DNA of 64,000 nucleotides from UBA7683 sp964397855 (GTDB lineage: Bacteria > Patescibacteriota > Saccharimonadia > Saccharimonadales > UBA7683), in the NCBI GenBank assembly GCA_964397855.1, contig CAYNKQ010000003.1:1-64000 (forward strand), read 5' to 3'. The position numbers were made by a program, and so were the translations under genes. The notes beneath the pieces are model-generated. The model ran no database searches. It worked only from the letters and a program-made list of their open reading frames with translations, and was not told the origin of the DNA. Each line of letters opens with the position of its first letter. The first letter of the stretch is position 1. Of the stretch, positions 42,809 to 50,648 are shown piece by piece.

Positions 42809-43972
42809 ATGGCTGGTCTCGAAGGTAAAAATCTTGATAGAACTGTAAGAAATGTCGAAGGGACCCAAGATCCTTCAGTTACAAAAATTGGCTGGATTGC
42901 TGTAAGCTCCAGCATTTTTAATACCACGACACAAAGAGTAAGAACCTCCCCCGAGCACCCAGTTCTACTTGAGGCGGACGAAGAACTTTTCGGCAATACG
43001 GTACAGCTTTCTGTGGGCAGGATTGAAGACCACCCAGTAACCATTCAGCGCACCGTGTACTCTCGTGACGGCGTGCGGGAAAACACTTTCACGATTGTTG
43101 AGGGCATAACTCACGCTAATAACAGCAGCTTGTATTTTGACACTGAAGCTAAGACAGATCCGAGCGGCTGGACCGGACACGGATACTATTGGGATCTTAC
43201 GATGGGCGAGTACACTCAAGATTCCTTTGGTCCAGCTGGCCGGACGGTGACCGACGTGGACAGGGGCGTGTGGGCTATTGATGATGCCGGCATTCTTTTG
43301 GCACTACGCGGTGAAATTGAAAGAAGAATTGAAGATCCTGAGAAGGCCGCTAGGATTTACGCCACTACGTACTTAAGATTCAATCAACTGCAAGGAGATT
43401 CTTATTTTAATAGACTTGCTGCCAGTGGCTTGGATCTCCCTGCCCCAAAGCGACCTGTTTCTGAGGTATTGTTAGTTGATCCAGCGCTTGAGCCAGTTAT
43501 GCAGGCAGAGTTTGAAAAAGCACTCGCGTACGTTCGATTCACGGGATCTCATCTTGAAGTAGATGCTCAACTGAAGCAGGCCATAGAAGCTGGGTTGGCA
43601 TCTTCTGAGCTACAGGCGTTTACCGATGGATTTGTTGCTGGTAGAAAAGAGCTTGGCGCACGGCACAAAGAGGTCATGTCAAGTTGCGATTCTATGCTTG
43701 ATTCAAATTATGTTCCAGCCGGCAATGCTAACTGGAGGCAGAGAAGCTGGCCGTATATGGATATTGGTGACTACGACAGAGAGGCTCAGGCCTTAAGGGC
43801 GGGAAATTTTGGCATAGTATCTCGTGAATTAGACAGAGAAATCACTGAGCTCCGATACAAGCTGGATAAAATGCTTCTTCCTCGTCTAGCGGTGCTTGGT
43901 GCACTGTGCGGAAGTGATTTTGTGGGTCAATCATTGCAGATTAACGAGTTTTCTGATAAAATAACAGAGTAA
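42809..43972 (+). CDS. Conserved-looking soluble protein of unknown function
   Basis: 387 residues, not recognised. There is no signal peptide or transmembrane segment. The first ~150 residues appear beta-rich (VSVGRIEDHPVTIQRTVYSRDG, SLYFDTEAKTDPSGWTGHGYYWDL). The C-terminal ~230 residues are largely helical, with an FTDGFVAGRKELGARHKEVMSS segment. The ATG at 42809 is fixed by GGAGGGGG immediately upstream; a TTG at 42758 has no site. It is monocistronic. Confidence 0.6.
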   Translation: MAGLEGKNLDRTVRNVEGTQDPSVTKIGWIAVSSSIFNTTTQRVRTSPEHPVLLEADEELFGNTVQLSVGRIEDHPVTIQRTVYSRDGVRENTFTIVEGITHANNSSLYFDTEAKTDPSGWTGHGYYWDLTMGEYTQDSFGPAGRTVTDVDRGVWAIDDAGILLALRGEIERRIEDPEKAARIYATTYLRFNQLQGDSYFNRLAASGLDLPAPKRPVSEVLLVDPALEPVMQAEFEKALAYVRFTGSHLEVDAQLKQAIEAGLASSELQAFTDGFVAGRKELGARHKEVMSSCDSMLDSNYVPAGNANWRQRSWPYMDIGDYDREAQALRAGNFGIVSRELDREITELRYKLDKMLLPRLAVLGALCGSDFVGQSLQINEFSDKITE

Positions 43973-43992
43973 ACATTAAACAGCGAGAGAGA

Positions 43993-44060
43993 AAATCCTT
44001 CTGTGTGAAAATATCTTTATTTTCATGTCAGTCGCTCACTCGTGAAGAACGAAAGGATTT
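43993..44060 (+). promoter_or_regulatory. rpsB leader with sequestered ribosome binding site
   Basis: AAATCCTT (43993-44000) pairs with AAGGATTT (44053-44060), which contains the rpsB Shine-Dalgarno AAGGA. The enclosed region holds a second hairpin (TGAAAATA/TATTTTCA, about 44006-44025). This is the form expected of a ribosomal-protein autoregulatory leader, S2 being the likely ligand. Confidence 0.6.
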
Positions 44061-44066
44061 ATCATT

Positions 44067-44777
44067 ATGGCGGTAGATGTCGACATTAAAAAACTTCTCG
44101 AAAGTGGTGTTCACTTTGGGCACACTACAAGCAGGTGGCACCCTAAAATGGCGCCATACCTACACAGCAAGCGTGCAGGAAACCACATCATTGACCTTAC
44201 GAAAACAGTTGAAGCGCTTGAAACGGTTCTTCCTGTTATAGAAAAAGCCGTTGCTGGCGGCAAGCAAGTTCTTCTTGTTGGCACAAAGCGACAGGCAAAA
44301 GCACTTGTGCTACAGGCTGCTGAAGATACTGGTATGCCATTTGTTGTTAACCGTTGGGTTGGCGGCATGCTTACTAATACGACTACTATGAACGGTCGAA
44401 TCAAGCACCTGCAAGATCTTGAAAACAAGATGGCAAGCGGCGAACTTGAAAATCGTTTCAATAAGCTAGAAGTACAGCGGTTCCAAGAAGAGATTGATGC
44501 CATGAATGTACTCTACGGTGGTATCAAAGATCTTCACGGCAAGCCTGCTCTTGTGTATGTTACTGACGTTGTAACAGATCACCTTGCGGTGAAAGAAGCT
44601 CGACGTCTTGGTGTGCCAGTAATTGGTGTTGTTGATAGCAACGCTGATCCAAGCCTTATTGATTTTCCAATTCCTGCAAATGACGATGCTGTTAAAGCGG
44701 TTCAGGTTCTTCTTGAATACGTTGTTGCAGCAATTGCAAATGGTAAAGCGAATCAAAAAGTCGCTAAGGCTGAATAA
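44067..44777 (+). CDS. rpsB: 30S ribosomal protein S2
   Basis: 236 residues, full length. The start KKLLESGVHFGHTTSRWHPKM, the RWVGGMLTN segment and the LDADPSLIDFPIPANDD-like end (VVDSNADPSLIDFPIPANDDA) are typical of uS2. S2 binds the 30S head-body junction and contacts S1, whose gene is at 3.4 kb. It is followed by tsf, the standard rpsB-tsf order. Confidence 0.97.
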   Translation: MAVDVDIKKLLESGVHFGHTTSRWHPKMAPYLHSKRAGNHIIDLTKTVEALETVLPVIEKAVAGGKQVLLVGTKRQAKALVLQAAEDTGMPFVVNRWVGGMLTNTTTMNGRIKHLQDLENKMASGELENRFNKLEVQRFQEEIDAMNVLYGGIKDLHGKPALVYVTDVVTDHLAVKEARRLGVPVIGVVDSNADPSLIDFPIPANDDAVKAVQVLLEYVVAAIANGKANQKVAKAE

Positions 44778-44792
44778 TAACGGCCTGGTGCT

Positions 44793-44813
44793 ACCCTGAG
44801 CCTGATTCAGGGT
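44793..44813 (+). repeat. Palindromic repeat between rpsB and tsf (1)
   Basis: ACCCTGA (44793-44799) and TCAGGGT (44807-44813) form a hairpin of the type ACCCTGA...TTCAGGGTCC seen in intergenic DNA of many bacteria. No T run follows. Confidence 0.6.
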
Positions 44814-44827
44814 CCAATAATCTAAAG

Positions 44828-44847
44828 ATTCCTGCCTCCGCAGGAAT
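44828..44847 (+). repeat. Palindromic repeat between rpsB and tsf (2)
   Basis: ATTCCTGC (44828-44835) pairs with GCAGGAAT (44840-44847) over CTCC, another common intergenic palindrome. It could partly attenuate tsf relative to rpsB. Confidence 0.6.
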
Positions 44848-44870
44848 GACAAAACAGGAGAATAGAATAT

Positions 44871-45467
44871 ATGGCAGTATCAATCGACGACATTAAACGA
44901 CTCAAGAGCCTAACAGGCATTGGCCTTACGGACGCTAAGGCGGCGCTAACTGAAGCTGATGGTGATTTTGACAAAGCGCTTGCTGCACTACGCAAAAAAG
45001 GACTTACAAAAGCCGAGAAAAAAGGTGAACGCGAAGCTCGTGAAGGTATTGTAGATAGCTACGTACACAGTAACCGAATTGGTGTAGTTCTAGAAGTAAA
45101 CTGTGAAACCGACTTTGTTGCACGAACAGATGGCTTCAAAAACTTTGTACACGACATTGCAATGCACATTGCAGCCGCAGCGCCAGAATTTGTAAGCTCA
45201 GATGACATCCCGGCCGCAGAAGTAGAGGCTAAAACTGCAGAATTTACCGAAAAAGCCAAAGCTGATGGCAAACCTGAGAACATGATCGAAAACATTGTTG
45301 CTGGTATGGTAAAGAAACACTTTGCAGAAAAGTGCCTTCTTGATCAGCCATATATTAAGAACCCAGACCAAACAGTTGGTACATTCTTGAAGGAAAACAT
45401 TGGTATTTTCGGTGAAAACACTATTATTCGTCAGTTCAAGCGCATTGAACTTGGTGAAATTAGTTAG
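44871..45467 (+). CDS. tsf: Translation elongation factor Ts
   Basis: 198 residues, the short form with a single core subdomain. The N-terminal UBA-like domain has KRLKSLTGIGLTDAKAALTEADGDFDKA, followed by EGIVDSYVHSNRIGVVLEVNCETDFVARTD, the EF-Tu-binding signature. EF-Ts recharges EF-Tu with GTP. AGGAG lies 10 nt before the ATG. A terminator follows. Confidence 0.96.
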   Translation: MAVSIDDIKRLKSLTGIGLTDAKAALTEADGDFDKALAALRKKGLTKAEKKGEREAREGIVDSYVHSNRIGVVLEVNCETDFVARTDGFKNFVHDIAMHIAAAAPEFVSSDDIPAAEVEAKTAEFTEKAKADGKPENMIENIVAGMVKKHFAEKCLLDQPYIKNPDQTVGTFLKENIGIFGENTIIRQFKRIELGEIS

Positions 45468-45494
45468 GCCTAGGCCTCTCTGAAGTATGCGGTA

Positions 45495-45526
45495 AGGCCC
45501 GGCCAGCTTTTGGACGGGTCTTTTTG
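45495..45526 (+). terminator. Terminator of rpsB-tsf
   Basis: AGGCCCG (45495-45501) pairs with CGGGTCT (45515-45521) with one G-T pair, followed by TTTTTG. Confidence 0.82.
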
Positions 45527-45618
45527 TGTTACTGGAGGCCAGGGGCGGGAGTTGTTCAATTTCCCGATTACCGGATCTCTGTTAAAATAGTAGATAAGAT
45601 AATCAATAAGGAGATCCA

Positions 45619-46170
45619 GTGGATTTACAAAGTTACCGTGGAAAAATGCAAGGCGCAGTTGAACATCTTGTTGAAGAGCTTAAAAAGGTTCGGACTGGAC
45701 GAGCACACCCAAGTATTATTGAAGGCTTGATGGTCGAAGTGTATGGTTCTAAGATGCCACTGAATCAGGTTTCTAACGTGACCGCTCCTGAGCCGCAGTT
45801 GCTCCAAGTGACGCCATTTGATCCAACAAATCTTCAGGCTATAGCCACAGCTATCCGTACGGACCAAACGATGAGCCTTAACCCGAGCGATGATGGTCGT
45901 GTAGTTCGTGTGCCTATGCCGCCACTCACCGAAGAACTTCGCCGGCAAATCGTTAAAGGCCTTGGTGACACTGTCGAAGAAGCCAAGATAACACTGCGCA
46001 ACATCCGCCACGACGCAATTAAAGAAGCTAAGCGACTCAAAGAAGCCAAAGAATATTCAGACGATGATGTTAAGCGTATAGAGGCTCAGGTGACTGAGCT
46101 TATAGCCGACTTTAATAATCAAGTTGATGCGGCGCAACGTTCTAAAGAACAAGAGATAATGACAGTATAA
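45619..46170 (+). CDS. frr: Ribosome recycling factor
   Basis: 183 residues, full length. It shows KVRTGRAHPSIIEGLMVEVYG near the N terminus, QLLQVTPFDPTNLQAI, and IRHDAIKEAKRLKEAKEYSDDDVKRIEAQVTEL at the end, all typical of RRF. With EF-G it splits post-termination ribosomes. The start is GTG, preceded by AAGGAG 6 nt upstream. It follows rpsB-tsf after a terminator, with prenyl synthase and uppS downstream, a common bacterial order. Confidence 0.95.
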   Translation: MDLQSYRGKMQGAVEHLVEELKKVRTGRAHPSIIEGLMVEVYGSKMPLNQVSNVTAPEPQLLQVTPFDPTNLQAIATAIRTDQTMSLNPSDDGRVVRVPMPPLTEELRRQIVKGLGDTVEEAKITLRNIRHDAIKEAKRLKEAKEYSDDDVKRIEAQVTELIADFNNQVDAAQRSKEQEIMTV

Positions 46171-46229
46171 AATAGTGTACGCATGACTTGTTGTGCGAAG
46201 CATTTGACAGGAGTATGATAGGTCAGACT

Positions 46230-47285
46230 ATGTTCTCAGAGTATCGTAAAAAAATTGATGATGAAATTGCTGGTTTTTTTGAATCACTACCGTCACGTAT
46301 TGACTTTGACCTGTCTGCTGATAGTAAACGCGCAGTTGAGCTACTGAAAGAATACAGCCTTCGACCAGGCAAGCGAATCCGCGGCTCTCTAGCGGCCTTT
46401 GCATATGACTACGTTAAGAAAACTTCGTTTGGGGTTGCTGGGCTAAAACTCGGGGTCGCACTAGAGCTTGTGCAAAATTATTTACTTATCATCGATGATG
46501 TAATGGATAAATCCGAGACACGTCGCGGTGAACCAACTATTCATTTACTGTACACTAAAGAACCAGCGGTGTGGGCGAGTGATGATCACACCACAACTAT
46601 GCTAGCGATTAACGTAGGTCTCATTGCTCAGCACTTGGCAAGTATCATTGTTTCCGAGCTACCAGAGGAAGGCGCGATTCTTAACCAGATTTCTCGCGTG
46701 ATGCACAAGAACATTTTGGGTACGGGATTTGGTCAGCTCGATGATCTTTCCCAACAAATTGGCCAGAAGGTAACAGAAGAAGACATTGTTCGAAAATATC
46801 TACTTAAGAGTAGCTACTATACTTATATAAATCCGTTGCAGACAGGTTTAATTCTGGGTGGTGTTGCTGACCAAGTGGTGCTTGATGAGGTGCGAGAATT
46901 TGGCTCTGCTGCCGGCATAGCATTTCAGTTATTCGATGACTATCTTGGGATTTATGGAGACGACCAAAAAACTGGTAAATCAAACCTTGATGACATTAAA
47001 GAGGGCAAATATACCTTGCAGGTGCAGTATGCGCTGGCTCACGCATCTGAGCAGGATGTTAAAACACTTCACGAAATTCTTGGGAACGATTCCGCAACCT
47101 CATCACAAGGCAATGAGGTAAGGGCTATTCTTACTCATTGTGGTGCACAGAAGTACTTGCTTGAACGTACGCAGTCTTATGCCGAGCAAGCTAAGAAGCA
47201 GCTTGAAACAAGTATTATTTGGGATAGTGAAGCCCAGGATATGTTGAAGAAGTTGGTGGATTTCACAGTGAGTAGAGATAAGTGA
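46230..47285 (+). CDS. Polyprenyl diphosphate synthase (trans)
   Basis: 351 residues, all-helical trans-prenyltransferase. The first Asp-rich motif is LLIIDDVMDKSETRRGEPT (~89), and the second is FQLFDDYLGIYGD (~236). It condenses isopentenyl diphosphate onto allylic substrates; chain length is not predictable here. The start is uncertain: ATG 46230, ATG 46215 and a TTG at 46188 are in frame, and an AGGAG at 46208-46212 fits none perfectly. Its stop overlaps the uppS start by 4 nt, linking it to undecaprenyl supply for the cell wall. Confidence 0.88.
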   Translation: MFSEYRKKIDDEIAGFFESLPSRIDFDLSADSKRAVELLKEYSLRPGKRIRGSLAAFAYDYVKKTSFGVAGLKLGVALELVQNYLLIIDDVMDKSETRRGEPTIHLLYTKEPAVWASDDHTTTMLAINVGLIAQHLASIIVSELPEEGAILNQISRVMHKNILGTGFGQLDDLSQQIGQKVTEEDIVRKYLLKSSYYTYINPLQTGLILGGVADQVVLDEVREFGSAAGIAFQLFDDYLGIYGDDQKTGKSNLDDIKEGKYTLQVQYALAHASEQDVKTLHEILGNDSATSSQGNEVRAILTHCGAQKYLLERTQSYAEQAKKQLETSIIWDSEAQDMLKKLVDFTVSRDK

Positions 47286-47971
47286 GTCACGTACCAAATC
47301 ATTTAGGCCTTATTCTCGACGGCAACAGACGCTGGGCTAAAGCCCAAGGCTTGCCTTCGCTTGAAGGGCATAAGCGTGGTTCAGAAACACTTAAAAAAAT
47401 TGTTCAGCATTCGTTTGAAAAGGGGATTTCGTATGTAACGGCGTATGTCTTTTCTACCGAAAATTGGAACCGAACTTCAGAAGAAGTGAGCTACTTAATG
47501 AATATGGTGACAACATTCGCCAACAAAGAACTTCGAACACTCATGAAGGAAAATATCAAGGTAGTAATAATAGGTTCGTTTGACGGTCTTGATTCAAAAG
47601 TACTCAAAGTGCTGAAAAAGGTTGAGGCCGATTCAATTAACAACACTGCTGGAACATTAGCCTTTTGCTTTAATTACGGAGGTTATGCAGAAATAACAGA
47701 TGCTGTTAAAAAGATCGTCGTGTCTGGTGTAGCTGCCGAGGACGTTTCAGAAGAACTAATCGCTCAAAACCTATATCATCCAGAGGTGCCACCGATTGAT
47801 CTTATGATACGTACCAGCGGTGAACAGCGCATCAGTAACTTCATGCTGTGGCGCATGGCCTACGCTGAATTATATTTTACTAACAAACATTGGCCAGAAT
47901 TTGATACCATAGAGTTTGACAAAGCTTTAGCAGAATATACAAAACGTAATCGTAGGTTTGGAGGAAATTGA
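47282..47971 (+). CDS. uppS: Undecaprenyl diphosphate synthase (cis-prenyltransferase)
   Basis: 229 residues. NHLGLILDGNRRWAKAQG carries the catalytic Asp and phosphate-binding residues, FSTENWNR is motif III, and MIRTSGEQRISNFMLWRMAYAELYF is the C-terminal signature. It makes the C55 lipid carrier for wall precursors and for the LCP enzyme at 28.9 kb. The start is GTG, overlapping the upstream stop. It ends in TGA overlapping the rseP ATG, which shows that UGA is a stop in this genome. Confidence 0.95.
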   Translation: MSHVPNHLGLILDGNRRWAKAQGLPSLEGHKRGSETLKKIVQHSFEKGISYVTAYVFSTENWNRTSEEVSYLMNMVTTFANKELRTLMKENIKVVIIGSFDGLDSKVLKVLKKVEADSINNTAGTLAFCFNYGGYAEITDAVKKIVVSGVAAEDVSEELIAQNLYHPEVPPIDLMIRTSGEQRISNFMLWRMAYAELYFTNKHWPEFDTIEFDKALAEYTKRNRRFGGN

Positions 47972-49044
47972 TGCTGGTATTTTTAGGAGTCGTTCTGTTT
48001 GTGCTGCTTGTTGTGGTGCACGAGTTTGGTCACATGGTGGCTGCAAAAAAGAACGGTGTTGAAGTTGAAGAATTTGGTGTTGGATTCCCTCCTCGGGCCG
48101 CAGTGCTCGGTAAAAAGAATGGCACTGAATATACGCTAAACTGGCTTCCGATTGGTGGGTTTGTGAAACTCAAAGGAGAGCATGATGCTGCTACGGAAAA
48201 AGGTAGTTTTGGTGCGGCCAACTTTGCGAAAAAAGCACTCATAATAGGTGCTGGTGTTTTAATGAACTGGCTCGCTGCCATCGTGATCTTTACGGTCATC
48301 GCCTTTATCGGCATGCCACAGCTGATCGATAACCAATTTAAAGTTGCGAGCGACGCAACTGTTACCAAGCAAGAGGTGTTTGCAGGTACGGTAGAAAAGG
48401 GCTCGCCAGCAGATTCAATCGGTCTGAGGCAACAAGATCGGATTGTGCGTATTAATAATGTACAGATCAACACTGCGCAGACACTGCGTGATACTACCAG
48501 CAAACTTGCGGGTCAAGAGGTTGAGGTTTCGTATCGTCAAGACGGTATTACTCAGATAAAATCAGTCACACTTCGTAATGATCCTACAAAAGCAAATTTT
48601 GGCGTTGCGCCTGGTGAACAAACACTTGTGCGTTCAACCTGGTCTGCTCCTATAGTTGGAGTTGGGACGACTGCTCAGTTTACTGTTGAAACACTTAAGG
48701 GTCTCGGTGTTGCTGTCGGTAATCTGTTTGCTGGTAACGCATCTGAGGCTGGACAAGCCGTGACGGGCCCAGTAGGTATTGTCGTGGTGCTTAAAGACTT
48801 ATCTCGCCAGGGCTTAGTTTTCGTACTGTTCTTGATTGGTGTCATTTCCGTTTCGTTGGCGGTAATGAACGTGTTGCCTATTCCGGCACTTGATGGGGGT
48901 AGATTATTTGTGATGGGGTTGTATAGAGTACTAAAAAAACCACTGAGTAAAGAGACTGAAGAAAAAATTCACGGTACTGGTATGCTAGTTCTATTGGCAC
49001 TGGCTGCACTGATAACAGTCGTTGATATTCGTCGATTCTTTTAA
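47971..49044 (+). CDS. rseP: Site-2 protease RseP-like (M50)
   Basis: 357 residues. The first transmembrane helix carries the zinc motif HEFGH (residues ~17-21). One PDZ domain (~125-190, VEKGSPADSIGLRQQDRIVRI) and the membrane motif NVLPIPALDGGR (~300) with the third metal ligand Asp follow. It cleaves transmembrane substrates such as anti-sigma factors or signal peptides. GGAGGA precedes the ATG at 47971. The uppS-rseP order is shared with many bacteria, although cdsA and dxr are missing here. Confidence 0.93.
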   Translation: MLVFLGVVLFVLLVVVHEFGHMVAAKKNGVEVEEFGVGFPPRAAVLGKKNGTEYTLNWLPIGGFVKLKGEHDAATEKGSFGAANFAKKALIIGAGVLMNWLAAIVIFTVIAFIGMPQLIDNQFKVASDATVTKQEVFAGTVEKGSPADSIGLRQQDRIVRINNVQINTAQTLRDTTSKLAGQEVEVSYRQDGITQIKSVTLRNDPTKANFGVAPGEQTLVRSTWSAPIVGVGTTAQFTVETLKGLGVAVGNLFAGNASEAGQAVTGPVGIVVVLKDLSRQGLVFVLFLIGVISVSLAVMNVLPIPALDGGRLFVMGLYRVLKKPLSKETEEKIHGTGMLVLLALAALITVVDIRRFF

Positions 49045-49982
49045 TGAAAGATCTTAAGACACCAGATCTGCAGGCAAACCGAGGGTTTTGGAAAAATTCA
49101 GTCACTATAGTGCTATCAGTTCTTGTTCTATTTTTGGTTGCACAGTTGATTGCAACGGCGATAGTGTCATCGATTGGCTTGTCGCCGGGTAGCCAGAATT
49201 ATCAGACCATTCTCTATATTGGGATTGATCTTGTAATCGTACTCTTATTAATGAGTGCCGCAATGACACTACTAAAATTTGACTGGAAACACGTTGGAAT
49301 AAAGCGCACGGGCCTAATGTCGTATTTAAAAATAGTACCACTTGCCATAGCTTACGTTGTTTTTTCAACGCTTTTTACCCATCTTGCTAGTCGTTTTGTG
49401 CATGGATTTGATAGCGATCAGGTGCAGAATATTGGACTTACTGATATGGTTAGTCGTCCGGAGCTGGTGGCCGCGTTTATAGGCTTGGTTATTCTAACTC
49501 CAATTGCTGAAGAGTTGATTTTTAGGGGACTGTTATTCAGAAGTTTGCGCAAGTCTCTAACAGTATCATTCTTGCCGCTCAGTATAGTTGCTATCGGCTT
49601 TACTGTGACTGGAGCTACATTGGTGCACAAGTATTTTGGTAGCTCGATTCCAGCATCGTCATTGCCGATGATATCCATGGCGTTTGGCCTCATTGCTATT
49701 ACATTTGGCATGATTGCTGCTATGTGGTTCAAGCAGTCTAAGCGCTACGTCTGGGTAAATGCAGCGTTATACAAAAAAGATCCAACGTTCTGGAGTGCTG
49801 CTATCCTCACTAGCATTATGTTTGCAGCTGCACATATGCAGTGGAATGTAGCAGTTGATACATTCGCGCTTAGTTTAGCGCTGTGTTACTTGGTAGAAAA
49901 ATCGGACAGCATACTTCCATCGATTGTGCTGCATGCTCTAAAAAACAGTGTTGCGTTTACGGTACTGTTCTTAGTCAAATGA
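49044..49982 (+). CDS. CPBP (CaaX/Abi) family intramembrane metalloprotease
   Basis: 312 residues with about eight membrane segments. The CPBP motif 1 is PIAEELIFRGLLFRSLR (~151-167, EExxxR), and a later AAHMQ holds the conserved His; a second His (VLHALKNS) is near the C terminus. These proteases process prenylated or peptide substrates in other organisms; the role here is unknown. The ATG overlaps the rseP stop by one base, so the two proteases are coupled. Confidence 0.88.
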   Translation: MKDLKTPDLQANRGFWKNSVTIVLSVLVLFLVAQLIATAIVSSIGLSPGSQNYQTILYIGIDLVIVLLLMSAAMTLLKFDWKHVGIKRTGLMSYLKIVPLAIAYVVFSTLFTHLASRFVHGFDSDQVQNIGLTDMVSRPELVAAFIGLVILTPIAEELIFRGLLFRSLRKSLTVSFLPLSIVAIGFTVTGATLVHKYFGSSIPASSLPMISMAFGLIAITFGMIAAMWFKQSKRYVWVNAALYKKDPTFWSAAILTSIMFAAAHMQWNVAVDTFALSLALCYLVEKSDSILPSIVLHALKNSVAFTVLFLVK

Positions 49983-50004
49983 GTGCATTCCAAGAGTATG
50001 ATGT

Positions 50005-50033
50005 TTGACAGAACTTAAATTGATAGTCATAAT
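50005..50033 (+). promoter_or_regulatory. Promoter of the proS operon
   Basis: TTGACA (50005-50010), 17 nt, CATAAT (50028-50033). The start would fall at about 50040-50043, at or next to the ATG of the leader ORF. Confidence 0.8.
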
Positions 50034-50042
50034 ACAGTCGCA

Positions 50043-50093
50043 ATGAAGTACCAAACAGTTTTTTCAATCCTACCGCTACCCACACCTGCATGA
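50043..50093 (+). CDS. Pro-rich leader peptide of the proS operon
   Basis: A 16-codon ORF, MKYQTVFSILPLPTPA, ends in TGA. Three Pro codons (CCG 50073, CCC 50079, CCT 50085) fall within its last seven codons, upstream of the prolyl-tRNA synthetase gene. There is no room for a ribosome binding site; translation would be leaderless. The stop is 2 nt before the antiterminator arm at 50096. Translation is inferred, not shown. Confidence 0.65.
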   Translation: MKYQTVFSILPLPTPA

Positions 50094-50095
50094 CA

Positions 50096-50167
50096 GCTGG
50101 GGTTTGAAAGCGTTACCAAGTAATCAAGAAAATATCAGATCAGACGCCCCAGCAAAGGGGTATTTTT
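50096..50167 (+). promoter_or_regulatory. Transcription attenuator of the proS operon
   Basis: GCTGGGG (50096-50102) is perfectly complementary to CCCCAGC (50147-50153). Alternatively CCCC (50147-50150) pairs with GGGG (50157-50160), followed by TATTTTT, a short terminator. The two structures share the CCCC segment and exclude each other. A ribosome paused at the Pro codons leaves 50096-50102 free for antitermination; one at the leader stop would cover it. Confidence 0.65.
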
Positions 50168-50201
50168 ATACCCAAAATTCTGAGACTGATTAAGGATTGT
50201 T

Positions 50202-50648
50202 ATGAATACATTAAGTAAAATTGTTTCCGCTGATCTACAATTTGGCGAGGCTGCACAACGTGTGCTTGAAGATGAAAGCACGATCGTTGAAGAATCCCTG
50301 ATGATTGCCGCTAGTCGTGTTATTCGGGTTGTAGAGGGTCAGGCAGAAGTTGGTGATCTACGAGAAGACGTAGCTAGAGCGAACATTCTTAGTCGTGAGA
50401 CTATAGGTCTTGGTGACCAACTTGACGAAGACACAACGATTGAGCTGCTTGCAAGAAGAATATTTCATGGCTCGGCTCGCCGCGCGATTAACTGTGTTAA
50501 GTCAGAACGTAGGCTTACAATAATGTTTGCGAAACACGCCGAGTTTAAACGAAAAGCAGAGCGACGTCTTATCGATGAAAGCAGTGAAGTTCTGCGTGCA
50601 TATCGAACACAAAGTCTAGTACAATATATGATGAAAGAAGGAAAATAA
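50202..50648 (+). CDS. Unknown helical protein, first gene of the proS operon
   Basis: 148 residues, not recognised. Predicted almost all helical, with many charged residues (LREDVARANILSRETI, RRIFHGSARRAINCVKSERRL) and a net basic C-terminal half. No catalytic motif is visible. AAGGA precedes the ATG, and its stop overlaps the proS start by one base (TAATG), so translation is coupled and expression falls under the proline-responsive leader. A role in tRNA or proline metabolism is a guess. Confidence 0.65.
   Translation: MNTLSKIVSADLQFGEAAQRVLEDESTIVEESLMIAASRVIRVVEGQAEVGDLREDVARANILSRETIGLGDQLDEDTTIELLARRIFHGSARRAINCVKSERRLTIMFAKHAEFKRKAERRLIDESSEVLRAYRTQSLVQYMMKEGK

Noticed and set aside
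50158..50173. Alternative hairpin GGGTAT/ATACCC after the proS terminator
   Set aside because: It overlaps the terminator G run and U run but is followed by A-rich DNA. Kept only as a possible third state of the attenuator.
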